Shown: positions 11,912-23,261, numbered from the stretch's first letter. The stretch is DNA of 64,000 nucleotides from Chionoecetes opilio (GCA_016584305.1 JACEEZ010022900.1:202501-266500); one strand, 5' to 3'. Made by a program: numbers and translations. Notes: generated from the letters alone by a model not told the origin.

Positions 11912-12030
11912 CCTTCCCTAGATGACCGGCAATAACTGCATCATGAATTAACTTTAATACCACAGGTACATATGACTCAGGTATCACAAATTGTGCCACC
12001 ATTTATATATTACCCTTTTCTATCTTGTTG

Positions 12031-12227
12031 TTTATAGGTAACTGGGGTCAACCCATTTAACATACAGCGTCAATGACCTGTAGGGGTGATTGCCAAGGTG
12101 TGGTATGGTTAATAAAAAGTAGTCGAGCGGTTTCTTTTAAGCTTGTTAATATATAAGTACCAGTAACGAGGAATACAATATACAGTTATGTAAAATGTGT
12201 ATACAATGTGAGGAAGAGCGACTATAG
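12031..12227. other. No gene recognised
   Basis: Short interval between the gypsy remnant and the next MITE; includes the left 8-bp target copy at 12220-12227. Confidence 0.3.
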
Positions 12228-12617
12228 ACGGCCCAGCTTAACCTGGTCCCGCGGGTGGAGTGGTGAGATTCCCGCAGCGGTGTTACGTTCACAGTTGACA
12301 AGCTGATGAGGACTCTCTCTCATACTGTTAGCTATTAGATTAACTATTTTTGAATCATATAGTTTTATAATACGGCTGCATGGTTTTGTGAATGGCTTGC
12401 GATTTGATGGTAAAACAACGAGTCTGTATACCTTCCATTACACTTGGCATAGTAGCCCATGCGACGCTGCCGGCTGAGTGTCCTTGACACAGCCCCACCC
12501 GCCGGTCATCCGAGAGAATGAGGTGAGGCGGGTGGTGACCTGGCGGGGGTAGTGGGGTGATGTGGCGACACCGCGGACTTGGACCGCTCTACCCGCGAGA
12601 CCAGGTTAAGCTGGGCC
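12228..12617. mobile_element. MITE with ~30-bp terminal inverted repeats and 8-bp target duplication
   Basis: Left end GGCCCAGCTTAACCTGGTC (from 12230) and its complement at the right (to 12617) form inverted repeats that extend, with mismatches, through the CCCGCGGGTGGAG region. GACTATAG flanks the unit at 12220-12227 and 12618-12625. An 8-bp duplication fits hAT-like or related cut-and-paste elements. There is no coding content. Confidence 0.88.
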
Positions 12618-12713
12618 GACTATAGTCACAGGTTCTAACGGCCAAGGAACTTAAGTCTTAAGACAGGCCTGAACCATTCAGTGACAAACAGCGTGTAACC
12701 ACACTGGACACTA

Positions 12714-13024
12714 AGGCTCGGTTCACACTTCACGCTTTTGCTGGACGTACTCTACGTGCATCTTGTCATCAGTGACTCACAGTACGTCACAGTGACGTCA
12801 CTTCCTGCCGATGTAATGTGAACACAGGCTCCCCGCAACCACCACATTGCTGGAGCAGTGATGACGTCACTGACCTTAAGACGCGCGTCCCAGCTCACAT
12901 TATTCGGAGCTCCCAATTCTTTCTACGTGGCTGCGGGAGTGGCGGGGCGACGTCACTGTGACGTCACTGATCGCCACGCCCACGTAGGCACGGACAGCAA
13001 AAACGTGTAGTGTGAACCCCGCCT
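12714..13024. mobile_element. Palindromic MITE with AGGC-GGTTCACACT ends
   Basis: Left AGGCTCGGTTCACACT (12714-12729) pairs with the complement at 13009-13024. The interior has several TGACGTCAC palindromes. Target duplication is not clear. Confidence 0.75.
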
Positions 13025-13358
13025 CAGAGGGAGTCGTGCGTGAGTGTAGCGTCGCCCTCTCGCTTCTGCTCCTTCCGGCCGTTCGACGTCTTATATAGGG
13101 GAGTTTTCCTTTGTTGACTTTGTTCCTTACACATTATTGTATTGTCTCCCCTTTTGATGAGTGGTAATCAGGTGCAGGCGTGTGGTGATGAAGCACAAGC
13201 ATAAACACAATTGTTTTCACATTCCAGGATGTTTATTCAACTGCGACATGCGGCAATCACTGTGTTGTCTTCCTTCTGTCTGTCTGTTACAATCTGTTTA
13301 CATATGAATAATTATACACGTACATATATCTCTACCTATTCAGTACCCTAATAGTGAG

Positions 13359-13543
<185 letters not shown>

Positions 13544-13544
13544 T

Positions 13545-13800
13545 ACATAAGAAAATAAGGAAGCTACAAGAGGCCGTGAGACCTACACGTTGTTTCCTTA
13601 AAACCCGAGCCCCTGTCCACCCAGCAGTGAATGGGTACCGGGTGTTTGCCGGGGTTTGTGACCTGCTCTCCGGGGTGCTGGCTTCGGCCAACACAAAGCA
13701 CTAAGGATTCAAGGATGAATGATAAAAATGTAGATATGGAGACGGGGCCACACGAGCATTGCTCTGACCCTGTAAAATACAACTAGATGAATACAACTAG
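13545..13800 (-). mobile_element. Dispersed repeat (family C), SINE-like
   Basis: Contains CACCCAGCAGTGAATGGGTA and ends near TACAACTAGATGAATACA next to (CA)n. The same modules recur at 16115-16320, 20350-20456, 35098-35180 and 35365-35452, so it is an interspersed repeat. The opening 50 bases (AGGAAGCTACAAGAGGCCGTG) match the LINE 3' end at 22745. Confidence 0.75.
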
Positions 13801-13829
13801 ATGAATACACACACACACACACACACATA

Positions 13830-14905
13830 CTCATCCACACACAATGTACACATACACAACATAATCATTGATATTTACTTGAATTATGTAAATATTAACA
13901 AAGTATACAAGTTGACCCTTACAATATGATATGTATTAATTATTATTATTACAATATGATGTGCAGCAAAAAAAGAGCTCATATATTATATGTATTCTTT
14001 CACTGTGTTTGTGACTGCAAAAGATACTTTTTTATTCTATACTTTAAGCTGTTAACGGTACAAACATTGATATTGTTTCTTACTAGACTAGGTAAGGAAT
14101 TCCACACCTTAGGACCGAGACACAGGATAGAATTACTGTATAGTGTTGTTCTAAATGGAGGACGTACTAAATTTATTTGATTTCTTCTGGTATTATGAGC
14201 ATGATCCTGCACCTGGAAAATATTATCATTCTTTTTTATAGAATTAAATATAGTTATCAACATGAAGTATTTATGGATAAAAAGGACTTTTAATAAATGA
14301 TGAAAAAATAGATTAATACATAGATGAAAATATCTCCTCAGTTGCATCAATTTTTTTCTTGAAGGTTAGAACGCGTAAAATTGCCTTCTGAGCCTTGAAC
14401 ACGCTGTCTAAGAATGATGGCCAAGTGCAACCCCATATTGATATGCAATACATCATTTTGGAATAACAAAATGTATAATATATGGTTAACATTGCTTCAG
14501 TTGTGAGTTTGTAACGAATGCGATACAAGACACCACAAATCTTGGATATACTAACACAAACATGAGAAATGTATTGCTTCCAGTTGAAATACTCATCTAT
14601 TATGACACCTAAAAATTTTGTCGACTGTACACTGTTAACAATTTCACTACCTATACCTACAGGGTCCAAGTCATGCACTAAAGACCTGTTCTGGAATAAC
14701 ATAAGATGAGTTTTATTGATATTGAGTCTTAACTTGTTGGCTTTAATCCAGTTGTTTACATTAGTTAATTCATGAGTTAGTTTATTGTGAAGGGATAAAA
14801 GACTTTTGTCTGTGACTATGAAGCTTGTGTCATCTGCGAATAAGGTAAAAGTTGCACTATTACTTGCATTAGTTATGTCATTTACATATATAAGAAACAA
14901 GATGG
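13830..14905 (-). pseudogene. LINE (Jockey/CR1-like) reverse transcriptase C-terminal half
   Basis: Minus-strand frames 14313-14900 and 14000-14350 overlap with a frameshift near 14340. The first has TLFADDTSF (the catalytic FADD box) and KFLGVIID, then YCISIWGCTWPSFLD. The second has TRRNQINLVRPPFRT and GPKVWNSLP, typical of LINE RT thumb and tail. The gene begins abruptly at the (GT)n tract at 14912, so palm motifs before FADD are missing. A second copy of the same kind follows at 15047. Confidence 0.88.
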
Positions 14906-14911
14906 AGCCTA

Positions 14912-15046
<135 letters not shown>

Positions 15047-15053
<7 letters not shown>

Positions 15054-16079
15054 AAATTTATTGCCATTACAAAATCACACGAAGATAATTAAATATATAA
15101 AAACAAAAACTTAATGATGGCACGGTCTGTCGAGCCTAAGTTCTTAGACAGACCAAATCATAACTTAATGGTTGTTCAGTAGTACAGGCATTATAAGTCA
15201 CTACCAACTATACAATATTAATAACACTAAAAAAAAAAATATATATAAAAAACATTGCTAAGCAAATACAGACCATCGACACAGTTTCAACACAAGTTTA
15301 CAAAGTATTTTGACAATTAAATAAATAAGTCTTTATTTTCTTCTTCAATTGTAGTAAATTTCCAGCATCCATCAGACTTTTTATTTCAATAGGAAGAGAA
15401 TTGCATATCTGAGGACCTTCCCGCAACACACTTTTGTTGTAGAGGGATGTACGAAACTGTGGACACACTAAATTTATACTATTACCCCTAGTATTATAAA
15501 TATTTGCGATGAAATCGAAAACCTTATTTCCTGGGTAGAGTTTAATGTTTTTATAGATAGCAAACAATATGAAATATTTTCTTATTAATTAGAAATTTAA
15601 TATATTTAACTGAGGATATATATGACTTGTGGAAGCAAATTTTCCCATAAATAGAATGCATCTCATGATTTTATTTTGGGCTATTATCAATTTATTTAAG
15701 AAAGATGGCCATGTACAACCCCATATGGAAACGCAATAAATCAAGTGAGGGTAACACAATGTTTAATATATACTTAACATAGATTCAGTAGTAAGTTGAT
15801 GGCGGACCCTATACAATATACCACATATTTTAGATAATTTCAGACAAACTTGATTAATGTGAAAGTTCCAGTTTAAGTTCTCGTCAATATTACTTCCTAG
15901 AAATTTTTTATGAGGTACACGTTGAATTAATTGACCTTTTAATGACAATGGAGGCATAATATTCTTTATTGATCGATTTTGGAAAAGTATGTAATTGGTT
16001 TTGGCAATATTGAGGTGCAATTTATTGAACTGTAGCCATTGATTTATCAGATTTAATTCAAGATTTAAATTTATATGTA

Positions 16080-16080
<1 letters not shown>
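15047..16080 (-). pseudogene. Second LINE 3' part with TTAC-repeat tail
   Basis: On the minus strand, frames at 15763-16080 (LINQWLQFNKLHLN, KFLGSNIDENLNW, GILYRVRHQLTTESML) and 15298-15567 (TRGNSINLVCPQFRT, GPQICNSLP) parallel the first LINE but are clearly a different copy. The 3' end AATAAATTTACTTAC runs into (TTAC)n, as in CR1/L2-type LINEs. The 5' break is again exactly at a (GT)n tract (16082). FADD is lost. Confidence 0.87.
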
Positions 16081-16081
<1 letters not shown>

Positions 16082-16117
<36 letters not shown>

Positions 16118-16325
16118 TCATCTAGTTGTATTTTACAGGGCCAGAGCAACGCTCGTATGGCCCCGTCTCCATATCAACATTTTTTTTTTTATCATTCATC
16201 CCTAGTGGTTAGTGTTGGCCGAAGCCAGCACCCCGGGAGGGGAGTCACAAACCCCCGGCTGACACCCGGTACCCATTCACTGCTGGGTGGACAGGGGCTG
16301 GGGTTTTAAGGAAACAGCCCAACTG
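16082..16325 (+). mobile_element. (GT)n plus dispersed repeat family C, plus-strand copy
   Basis: (GT)n at 16082-16115 leads into TTCATCTAGTTGTATTTTAC and CATTCACTGCTGGGTGGACA, the reverse complement of the copy at 13545-13800, at about 90% identity by eye. Confidence 0.8.
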
Positions 16326-16344
16326 TACCGCCTCCCAAAGGGGA

Positions 16345-16694
16345 GGCGGTAGCGGAGTGGTTAGCGTCTCCAACTGGCGTTCTCGGTGACCCGAGTTCGA
16401 TCCCCGAAGAAACCCAAAACCCTTCTGCACCGTCGAGTGGCCTAAGAACACCCACATGCCCTGCCTATCAACTCTACCTTCGACTGCGAGTGCATCGGAG
16501 GACACAGGGGGGCGGTATGAGCCTCTTATCACAGGCGTCACTATAAGAATCCTGCCTGCGCCACCAACGGGCGAGGACCAACCATCAGAGCCCTCAAGTG
16601 AACCTCCAGAGCCTACCATCCGAGCTCTGGGTCACCACTGCCTACAGGCGCTATAGGCACAAATGGAAAAAAAACAAAAAAACAAAAAAAAAAC
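16345..16694 (+). mobile_element. tRNA-derived SINE (family D), full length
   Basis: The head reads GGCGGTAGCGGAGTGGTTAG (A box) and CCCGAGTTCGATCCCCG (B box at about 16391-16406), close to a tRNA but without a proper 3' acceptor strand. A body of about 230 bases follows, ending ACAGGCGCTATAGGCAC with an A-rich tail to 16694. Truncated copies lie at 36046 and 43545. Confidence 0.85.
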
Positions 16695-16970
16695 AGTGTG
16701 ACACTGGCCTTTATAAGTTTGAAGTACTATCTTAAAGTAATCGTCCAGACCCATTTTTTTTGCCTAATTATGTTGAATGTACATTCAAAACACCTAATGC
16801 ACCAAAAATAATTGATTTCCAGGCCTTATTTTCGTAAAAACACGACTTTTGTAAAAAACGCGCGAAAAAAAAAATCTTCCCTCCAACAGGGTTACGAATG
16901 TTATTGATGACGTCAGAGGAGGAACGCTCCAATGTAAACATCTGTCTGACACCTGTCGGCAAATGTTACG

Positions 16971-17867
16971 ATGAGCGATTGTACTTCGGTGTCAGACAGG
17001 GAATCTGTCGCTGTGACAGATCTAGAGTACGATGCTCAATCTGAGACCGAAATAAATGACGCTGCTCGCGTATACTATGAGGAAAACGAACCTCAGACCA
17101 GAATACGAGGCGGACGAACAGATGTTAGCGGCAACAACAACCCCTTACACACAACAACCCCCTTACATACAACAACCCCCTTACACACAACAACCCCCTT
17201 ACACACAACAACCCCTTACACACAACAACCCCTTACACACAACAACCCCTTACACACAACAACCCCTTACACACAACAACCCCTTACACACAACAACCCC
17301 CTTACACACAACAACCCCTTACACACAACAACCCCTTACACACAACAACCCCTTACACACAACAACCCCTTACACACAACAACCCCCTTACACACAACAA
17401 CCCCTTACACACAACAACCCCTTACACACAACAACTCCTTACACACAACAACCCCTTACACACAACAACCCCTTACACACAACAACCCCTTACACACAAC
17501 AACCCCTTACACACAACAACCCCTTACACCACACAACCTCCCTTACACACAACAACCCCTTACACACAACAACCCCCTTACACACAACAACCCCCTTACA
17601 CACAACAACCCCCTTACACACAACAACCCCTTACACACAACAACCCCTTACACACAACAACCCCTTACACACAACAACCCCCTTACACACAACAACCCCT
17701 TACACACAACAACCCCTTACACACAACAACCACTTGTACACACAACAACCCCTTACACACAACAACCCCTTACACACAACAACCCCTTACACACAACAAC
17801 CCCCTTACGCACAACAATTGGTGATAGTGATGGTGGTGACACACTGCAACACAACAGCATCCAGTGA
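16971..17867 (+). CDS. Short acidic N-terminus fused to a translated 17-bp minisatellite
   Basis: The ATG follows a CpG-containing leader. The first 55 residues are acidic and non-repetitive (MSDCTSVSDRESVAV, then YYEENEPQTR), like the N-termini of transposases. The rest is a Pro/Thr/His/Gln/Asn repeat produced by the minisatellite, ending in a 19-residue tail and a stop. Because the unit is 17 bp and lacks stops, each frame rotates through the other two, and a second frame (from 17056) is also open throughout. I do not recognise the protein. The non-repetitive start may be the first exon of a lost transposase gene. Confidence 0.4.
   Translation: MSDCTSVSDRESVAVTDLEYDAQSETEINDAARVYYEENEPQTRIRGGRTDVSGNNNPLHTTTPLHTTTPLHTTTPLHTTTPYTQQPLTHNNPLHTTTPYTQQPLTHNNPLTHNNPLHTTTPYTQQPLTHNNPLHTTTPLHTTTPYTQQPLTHNNSLHTTTPYTQQPLTHNNPLHTTTPYTQQPLTPHNLPYTQQPLTHNNPLTHNNPLTHNNPLTHNNPLHTTTPYTQQPLTHNNPLTHNNPLHTTTPYTQQPLVHTTTPYTQQPLTHNNPLHTTTPLRTTIGDSDGGDTLQHNSIQ
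17135..17817 (+). repeat. 17-bp minisatellite, about 40 units
   Basis: The unit ACAACAACCCCTTACAC repeats head to tail with occasional 18-bp variants (CCCCC) and a few point changes (ACTCC, CCACTTGTAC). There are no spacers of different sequence. Confidence 0.97.
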
Positions 17868-17870
17868 GTG

Positions 17871-17953
17871 AGTGAGTGTGTGTGTGTGAGTGTGTGTGGT
17901 GAGTGTGTGTGTGTGTGTGTGTGGTGTGTGTGGTGTGTGTGTGTGTGGTGAGT
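17871..17953. repeat. (GT)n with GAG interruptions
   Basis: Simple repeat within the TTAA-type element, just after the end of the open frame. Confidence 0.9.
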
Positions 17954-18437
17954 GTATCACTACAAATCCTTGCCAATTTCAACTTCCCGTTACAATCTGC
18001 CCTAGTCCGCCGCACTAATCTTTTCAATACATTTAACGTTGTCGTATCAGTCGGAAACGTGTGCAAACTTTTCTCGAAAGGCACAGCTGTCTTGCTGCAC
18101 CTATAAAGGATATGCATGTGGCATATCTCAAAAAAAATCTATCAGAAACACCTAAAAATCTTCAAGTACTATATTTATCTCTTGTGTTTACGTGCTTCTG
18201 GTCAGCGCGGGGTGAGGAGGCCTTCCTCCTGTCACGTCACCGAGCCGTGGCGCATCGTCTGCCAGTTGCCAGCAGCGTTTTCGAAGCTCGGGGAATTTAC
18301 AGAGTTTGATTGCGGATTATTAAAAAACGGTTGACTGGATGCAAAAAGTGACAACATATTGTTGATACACTCGATAATGGCTATACTCTAACTACATAAA
18401 ATCAGGAATGATGAAAGGATCTGGACGATTACTTTAG

Positions 18438-19008
18438 GGGAATGCTGCATCATGTATCCGTGAGAGTGTGGTGTAGTGGCGGTGGCGGTGGCTTAGAGGC
18501 ATATATGGCGGGGAGGATAGGGGAGGGTGAGGTGGAGAAGGTGGTGTGGTGTACTAGGTGTGAGGGTGACGCAAGGCCTGGTGGGTGATGTGTTATCATG
18601 GTGTTGTCACGGTCGCGGATGACGTGTTGGAATTATCAAATGATGATGATAGTGGTCTTGTTGCGATGTAGTGATGAGTGACACGTGGTGACGTGAATAT
18701 GGAGGTGATGACATATAGGTTCGGTATGTGTCATCACCACCTGTGTTATCTACCTGTTGTGATGACTTGCCTACACCAGCCTCTCCTACCACCATGTTAG
18801 CAAAAATTGCATCACCCTTCCATCACAGCCTCATCTCTGATACTTCCACTGGCCACACACTGGTTGTTTCCTTTCAATAGGAAAAATATTGATGCATTAG
18901 TTTAACCGGTACCAGCATTAACAATAGCAGCAGCAATATCAATATCAACACCACCATAGTCAACAACAACAACTACATGATGATAATGATGATAATAATA
19001 ATGATAAC

Positions 19009-19045
<37 letters not shown>

Positions 19046-19152
19046 GTAAAAAAAAGAAGCTGTAACTGTATGGTCGTTATTGGAGATTCTTGAAGTGATG
19101 AGGGATGTAGGTTCTTGAAGGAAACGAAGGTTTACTTCCTTAGGTTCTATTC
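18438..19152. other. No gene recognised; (AAT)n
   Basis: G-rich simple sequence at 18470-18560 and (AAT)n at about 18985-19047. Nothing else recognised. Confidence 0.4.
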
Positions 19153-19154
19153 TA

Positions 19155-19818
19155 CCGTAGATAACAGTAAAGTCGACAGGACAAGGTCTCTTTGTTATTT
19201 ACAGATGTGTGGTGGCGTTAATACTTACATTTCTAAATCCATTATTTCAGGAAAGTTAGAAGAGGCTATCTGGAAAGTCTGTGTCATTTTGTGTCTTCAT
19301 CTGCGTCATATTAGGGCTATAAATGAACAAATTATAAAAATAAAACCGAGTGGCGACGTTGTTATACCTACTACAGTAAAGTCGCCAGCTAGTATTTTAA
19401 CCCAACAGTTGAGTCGCCACTCTGGGTAATTCAGGGAAATTAGAGGTAAAGTAAAACAAATCTCTATATATATTAGCTGCGGAAGATGCTTGGATATAAA
19501 AAAATTCCTCTGCCAACGTGAAAACAAATTCTATTCAAGTTTGAAAGATCTGGCAAGTCTTGTGTCCTGTCGCCCGAAAGGTGATGAGCTACTGTCTGTC
19601 GTCGCGCCAAGAAAAACTTGAGAAGCAAAATGCGCAACAGTTATATTTGCAGATACAAAGCATAAAACAACGCTGAAACAGGGTAGATTATACAGTCCCG
19701 ATATAAACTACTGTGTATCATCTTCAGTGGCACATACACAGCAGTAGTGATGCTATAATTCGTAATATTTGGCGGCTGGCGACATGACTGCAGGTGGCGA
19801 CTTGACTGTTATCTACGG
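19155..19818. mobile_element. Mariner-type MITE (TA target) containing a Helitron-derived block
   Basis: CCGTAGATAACAGT at the left and its near complement ACTGTTATCTACGG at the right, with TA on both sides (19153-19154, 19819-19820), fit Tc1/mariner insertion. Inside, at about 19205-19285, TACATTTCTAAATCC and GAAAGTTAGAAGAGGCTATC match the interior of the Helitrons at 23755-23810 and 24550-24605. Confidence 0.85.
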
Positions 19819-19820
19819 TA

Positions 19821-21436
19821 GAAGGTTACAGTAGGGGTGTACAGAGAGTGCTACCGACAGAACGTGTCGGTGTGAACAGCTCACCAGCCTCTTCTCGTCT
19901 GAGCGGTAACATACCGCCTGGCGGTATGTGATACATGAGCGGTAACATGTACGCCTGGGGTCACATTCACAGACGCTAACGTCCATGCTTAACAACTTAA
20001 CGACTGTCATCAGCTGTTTTGGCATTCACAGGGGAGATTGATGACGTCAGAGGTGACGTTAACACACTAAAACACGGCGACTGCCTATAGGGTGGTGTTA
20101 AGGAAGCTACGTACATAAAAATCTTCATACATTGAGTATATATGATGTTTTCTGACTCAAGAACTGAACAGGGCAAGTATACAAACGAAATTAGGCCATA
20201 TAACAAACCCAGGCGCTTGTGGTGATATTGTTTTGCGGTGATGGGCCAAGAGTGGTGAGCGGCGGCATCTCACCGGGTAGCGACTAGCGATGCCAGACAC
20301 CACCACGCACGGCTCCGCCGGCAGACTGAAGGTATGTGTCTTGCACTTTTCCCTGATTACAACCCGAGCCCTTGTCCACCCAGCAGTGAATGGGTACCGG
20401 GTGTTAACTGGGGTTTTGAGACCCGCCTCCCGGGGTGGTGGCTTCGGCCAATACTAGGAGAAAGATATCTACGAAGCGATATATTACCGAAAGAGGTCAC
20501 AAGAGGAAGAAGAAGACGGCCTATTACTCGGAAGAAATAATGAATAGCTAGAATACAAGGAAGTACTAGCCACCGGTGTCTTACCCGCGTGTATGTGGAG
20601 GTAGAAACAAGTGTTGAAGCGACGGAGGTGACACAGGGGATGAAAGAATGATGGAATAAGCTAGAGAATAGAAATAAGTACAACGACCTTGAAAATGCAG
20701 GCCGCGGCTGCTGCCCTGTGATTGGCTGACACGTTTGAGACACAATGTGATTGGCTGGCACGTTTGTTTTTACACAATTGTGATTCGCTGGCAAGGCTGT
20801 GACGTCATTGTAGTCGCTCAGCCACTCAGCTATCAGCGACCATGTACCGCCACTGCCGTGTCTCGTATGTGAATACCCACTAACGCCGGGGTGTAGAAAT
20901 AGAGGGAGTTAGTTAAGGTAATCACCGTGGCCTTTAACTCTCTCTGAATGTCTGCCCTGGCGTACAGTGATGCCACGTCAGGGTACAGTGTTGCTACATA
21001 TCATCAAGATTAATAGACATACTATCAGGTTAAACCACGCGCAGATTAGTGACGTCAGTGGAAGTGGTGTGAGAAAACGACGATTTTGTATCGTGTACTA
21101 TTCTAAAATATGCCCCGAGCCTCACGAGGATGAGCCTCTAAAAGAAATTTGTCCTGACGGAAGCGTATTGTACGCTATTATTTCCTTAACTTCCTCCTTA
21201 TTTTAGATGAATGTTCCAAAATTGTTCCATGTTTCTATTTAAAATCCTTCTTCTAAAGAACATTCTACACTTAACAAAATAGCTTGCAATTTCAAAGGGT
21301 AGAGTCACATATTTACAAATTTCCTTTGCTAATCATTTTATGGAGTATTTTCCTGCATGACTTTAGTGTCTTTTGACCGTGATAACAAAGAACATTTTTT
21401 TCAATTGCCTGCAACTTTTTATAAAAATCATCTGTT

Positions 21437-21505
<69 letters not shown>

Positions 21506-22235
21506 CCCCCCCGCACACACCTGTGGTGCCCTGACCTCACCCACACGTACTGTGAGGTGAGATCACCTACCTACCCTCCAGGCCACTCCCTTTTACCTAC
21601 TCTTTCCACTACGAGAATATGACTATTACTATTACTATTATTATCATCAATATCATCGATATTTCTATAACGTTTGTTATTATTATCATTCCCATTCCCA
21701 TTAAGCAAGCTAAAGCAAATGAGTTTAGTTCTTTAGTTTTGGAGAGGTTGTTAATGGCCAACTATCATAGGAAAATGACTGCAATGTAGTTGCAATGCAA
21801 CGGCATTCTAATGACATTGATCTTGATATTACAGTCCTTTAAATCGGCTGCTCCTGTAGAAACAAAGGAAGAAAAAAAGGGAAAAAAACACTCGCCACAG
21901 AACCGTGAACACGCACAGAAAATGGAACACCGGAGATATGCTTTCTGCGCCTGCTCGTTCTAGACTGGCGACCTGTTTTGGAGGGAGGCTGACCTCCTCA
22001 CTTCCACTGACGTCACGCGCACCAGAGCAAATTTCAGTTTAGCCGTGGAGGGACCTTTTTTTTTAAAGTCTATAGATCTTGCATAACATATCATGTGAAC
22101 ATAAGACGTGATTATAGAGGCATGGGAAATATATGTGAATGGTATAACATTATACGTGGTATGTGTAACTGTCTGTTGTAATATTCACATATCCACAGTT
22201 ATGATGTGTTTCCGCGGGGTGTGGAGGAAAGCGAT
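19821..22235. other. No gene recognised; scattered repeats
   Basis: Holds a family-C repeat fragment (20350-20456), two strong copies and one weak copy of GTGATTGGCTGRCACGTTTG around 20716-20790 (inverted CCAAT motifs), (GA)n at 21437-21503 and ATT-rich simple sequence near 21620-21690. The GC-rich part near 20690-20900 could be regulatory, but I see no coding exon next to it. Confidence 0.4.
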
Positions 22236-22507
22236 GTGAGCCAAGCCGGTGTGGTGGTATAGATATAGAAGATCCGCCGTGACGGTTGGTCCAGCGTATG
22301 CATAGAACTCGGTGGATATAAACAAACAGACGACGCGGGCGCTTATTCTGACCAAATATCATGCTCTAGGGTGGTATTTTAGGTTATTTTATGTTATGTT
22401 AGGCTAGTTAGGTTATGTAAGGTAAGGGTAGGTTAAATCTTAAAATACCAAATTATGCACATGCGCTGGACCAACCGGCACGGCGGATCTTCTATACCGT
22501 CACACCG
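22236..22507. mobile_element. MITE-like inverted repeat around an AGGTTA-rich loop
   Basis: Arms 22236-22307 and about 22449-22507 share TATAGAAGATCCGCCGTG and GGTTGGTCCAGCG in inverse orientation. The loop has degenerate TTAGGTTA units. Confidence 0.7.
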
Positions 22508-22744
22508 GAGTGGCGAGTGTTGTGTGACTTTCTCCCATAATTTTTGTAGCACGGTCGCACATGGCACACGGGCCAACCCGAGGCCTACGATATACAAGGC
22601 CTGTTCAGTGGGGGTAATACGTCACAGCAGTAGTGCGTTCAGTTCAGGGTTCGCAGGGTGGATTTAACTCTCTCCCCTGTAAAATGCTGTGTGTTTCACG
22701 TTTTAAGTAATCGCATTTTTTAACATTCGTTTTTGACAAATAAC

Positions 22745-23095
22745 TTAAGAAAATAAGGAAGCTACAAGAGGCCGTGAGACCTACACGAGGTAGTTCCTGT
22801 TACTTAACTCTACCTATATATACCTCACTTCCCTATCCATGAATTTATCCAGACTCCTTTTAAAGACCTCAATAGACTCCGCATTGACCACCTGACGACT
22901 TAGTCCATTCCAATTATTCACCACCCTTTTTGTGAACCAGTTTCTCTCAATTTCCTTTTTAAATCTACGCTTTTCCAGCTTGAATCCGTTACTTCTCGTT
23001 CTACCCTGCTTACTAACCTTAAGAACTTTTCCTACATCGCCTATATTGCATCCCTTTATCCACTTAAAAGCTGTGGTACGTGTCTCACGTTTTAA
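22745..23095 (-). pseudogene. LINE reverse transcriptase C-terminal end
   Basis: On the minus strand the sequence reads GRTRSNGFKLEKRRF, then NWFTKRVVNNWNGL and FKRSLDKFMD, the typical C-terminus of a Jockey/CR1-like ORF2. The 3' end is AGGAAGCTACAAGAGGCCGT in complement. Related plus-strand copies occur at 42905-43525 and 46842-47010. Confidence 0.85.
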
Positions 23096-23198
23096 GTGAG
23101 ATCATAATTTTTGATAATTATATATTAATAGCTTGACAAAATTACATGCAGATTAAAGCATTACCGCAGCAAGGTAGAGTATAAGAAAAATATATACA

Positions 23199-23222
23199 TC
23201 TATAATAATATAAGCGAAAGTG

Positions 23223-23261
<39 letters not shown>

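Larger units (their letters stand above)
10476..12030 (-). pseudogene. Ty3/gypsy integrase relic interrupted by two SINEs
   Basis: Minus-strand pieces read in order: the start of the zinc-binding region (11925-12030, with IHDAVIAGHLG); its CVKCAQHKG end (11560-11730); the core domain with LLVCVDHLSRY, LSDNG and YHPASNG (11106-11560); then TGQTPYYIMFG and a C-terminal domain with VGDSVMIRVPERNSKL (10476-10990). The first catalytic aspartate appears replaced by tyrosine (VAIYLLQLP). One SINE sits inside the core and another inside the zinc-binding region, and there are frameshifts near 10930 and 11150. It is closely related to the integrase at 56-58 kb. Reverse transcriptase is missing beyond 12050. 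Confidence 0.9.
16736..18433 (+). mobile_element. TTAA-type DNA transposon carrying a minisatellite in its frame
   Basis: Ends AGTAATCGTCCAGA (16736) and TCTGGACGATTACT (to 18433) are perfect 14-bp inverted repeats. They are flanked by TTAA at 16732-16735 and TTAG at 18434-18437, a probably mutated TTAA duplication. TTAA targets are used by piggyBac and Kolobok elements, but the termini match neither consensus that I know. The single open frame starts at 16971. No transposase core is visible, so the element is non-autonomous or has lost the core. Confidence 0.8.

Noticed and set aside
17135..17817. CRISPR-like array
   Set aside because: The units are contiguous 17-bp tandem repeats without unique spacers, in an animal genome.
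22370..22440. Telomere-like TTAGG repeats
   Set aside because: Only degenerate AGGTTA units in the loop of a MITE; no regular pentamer array.
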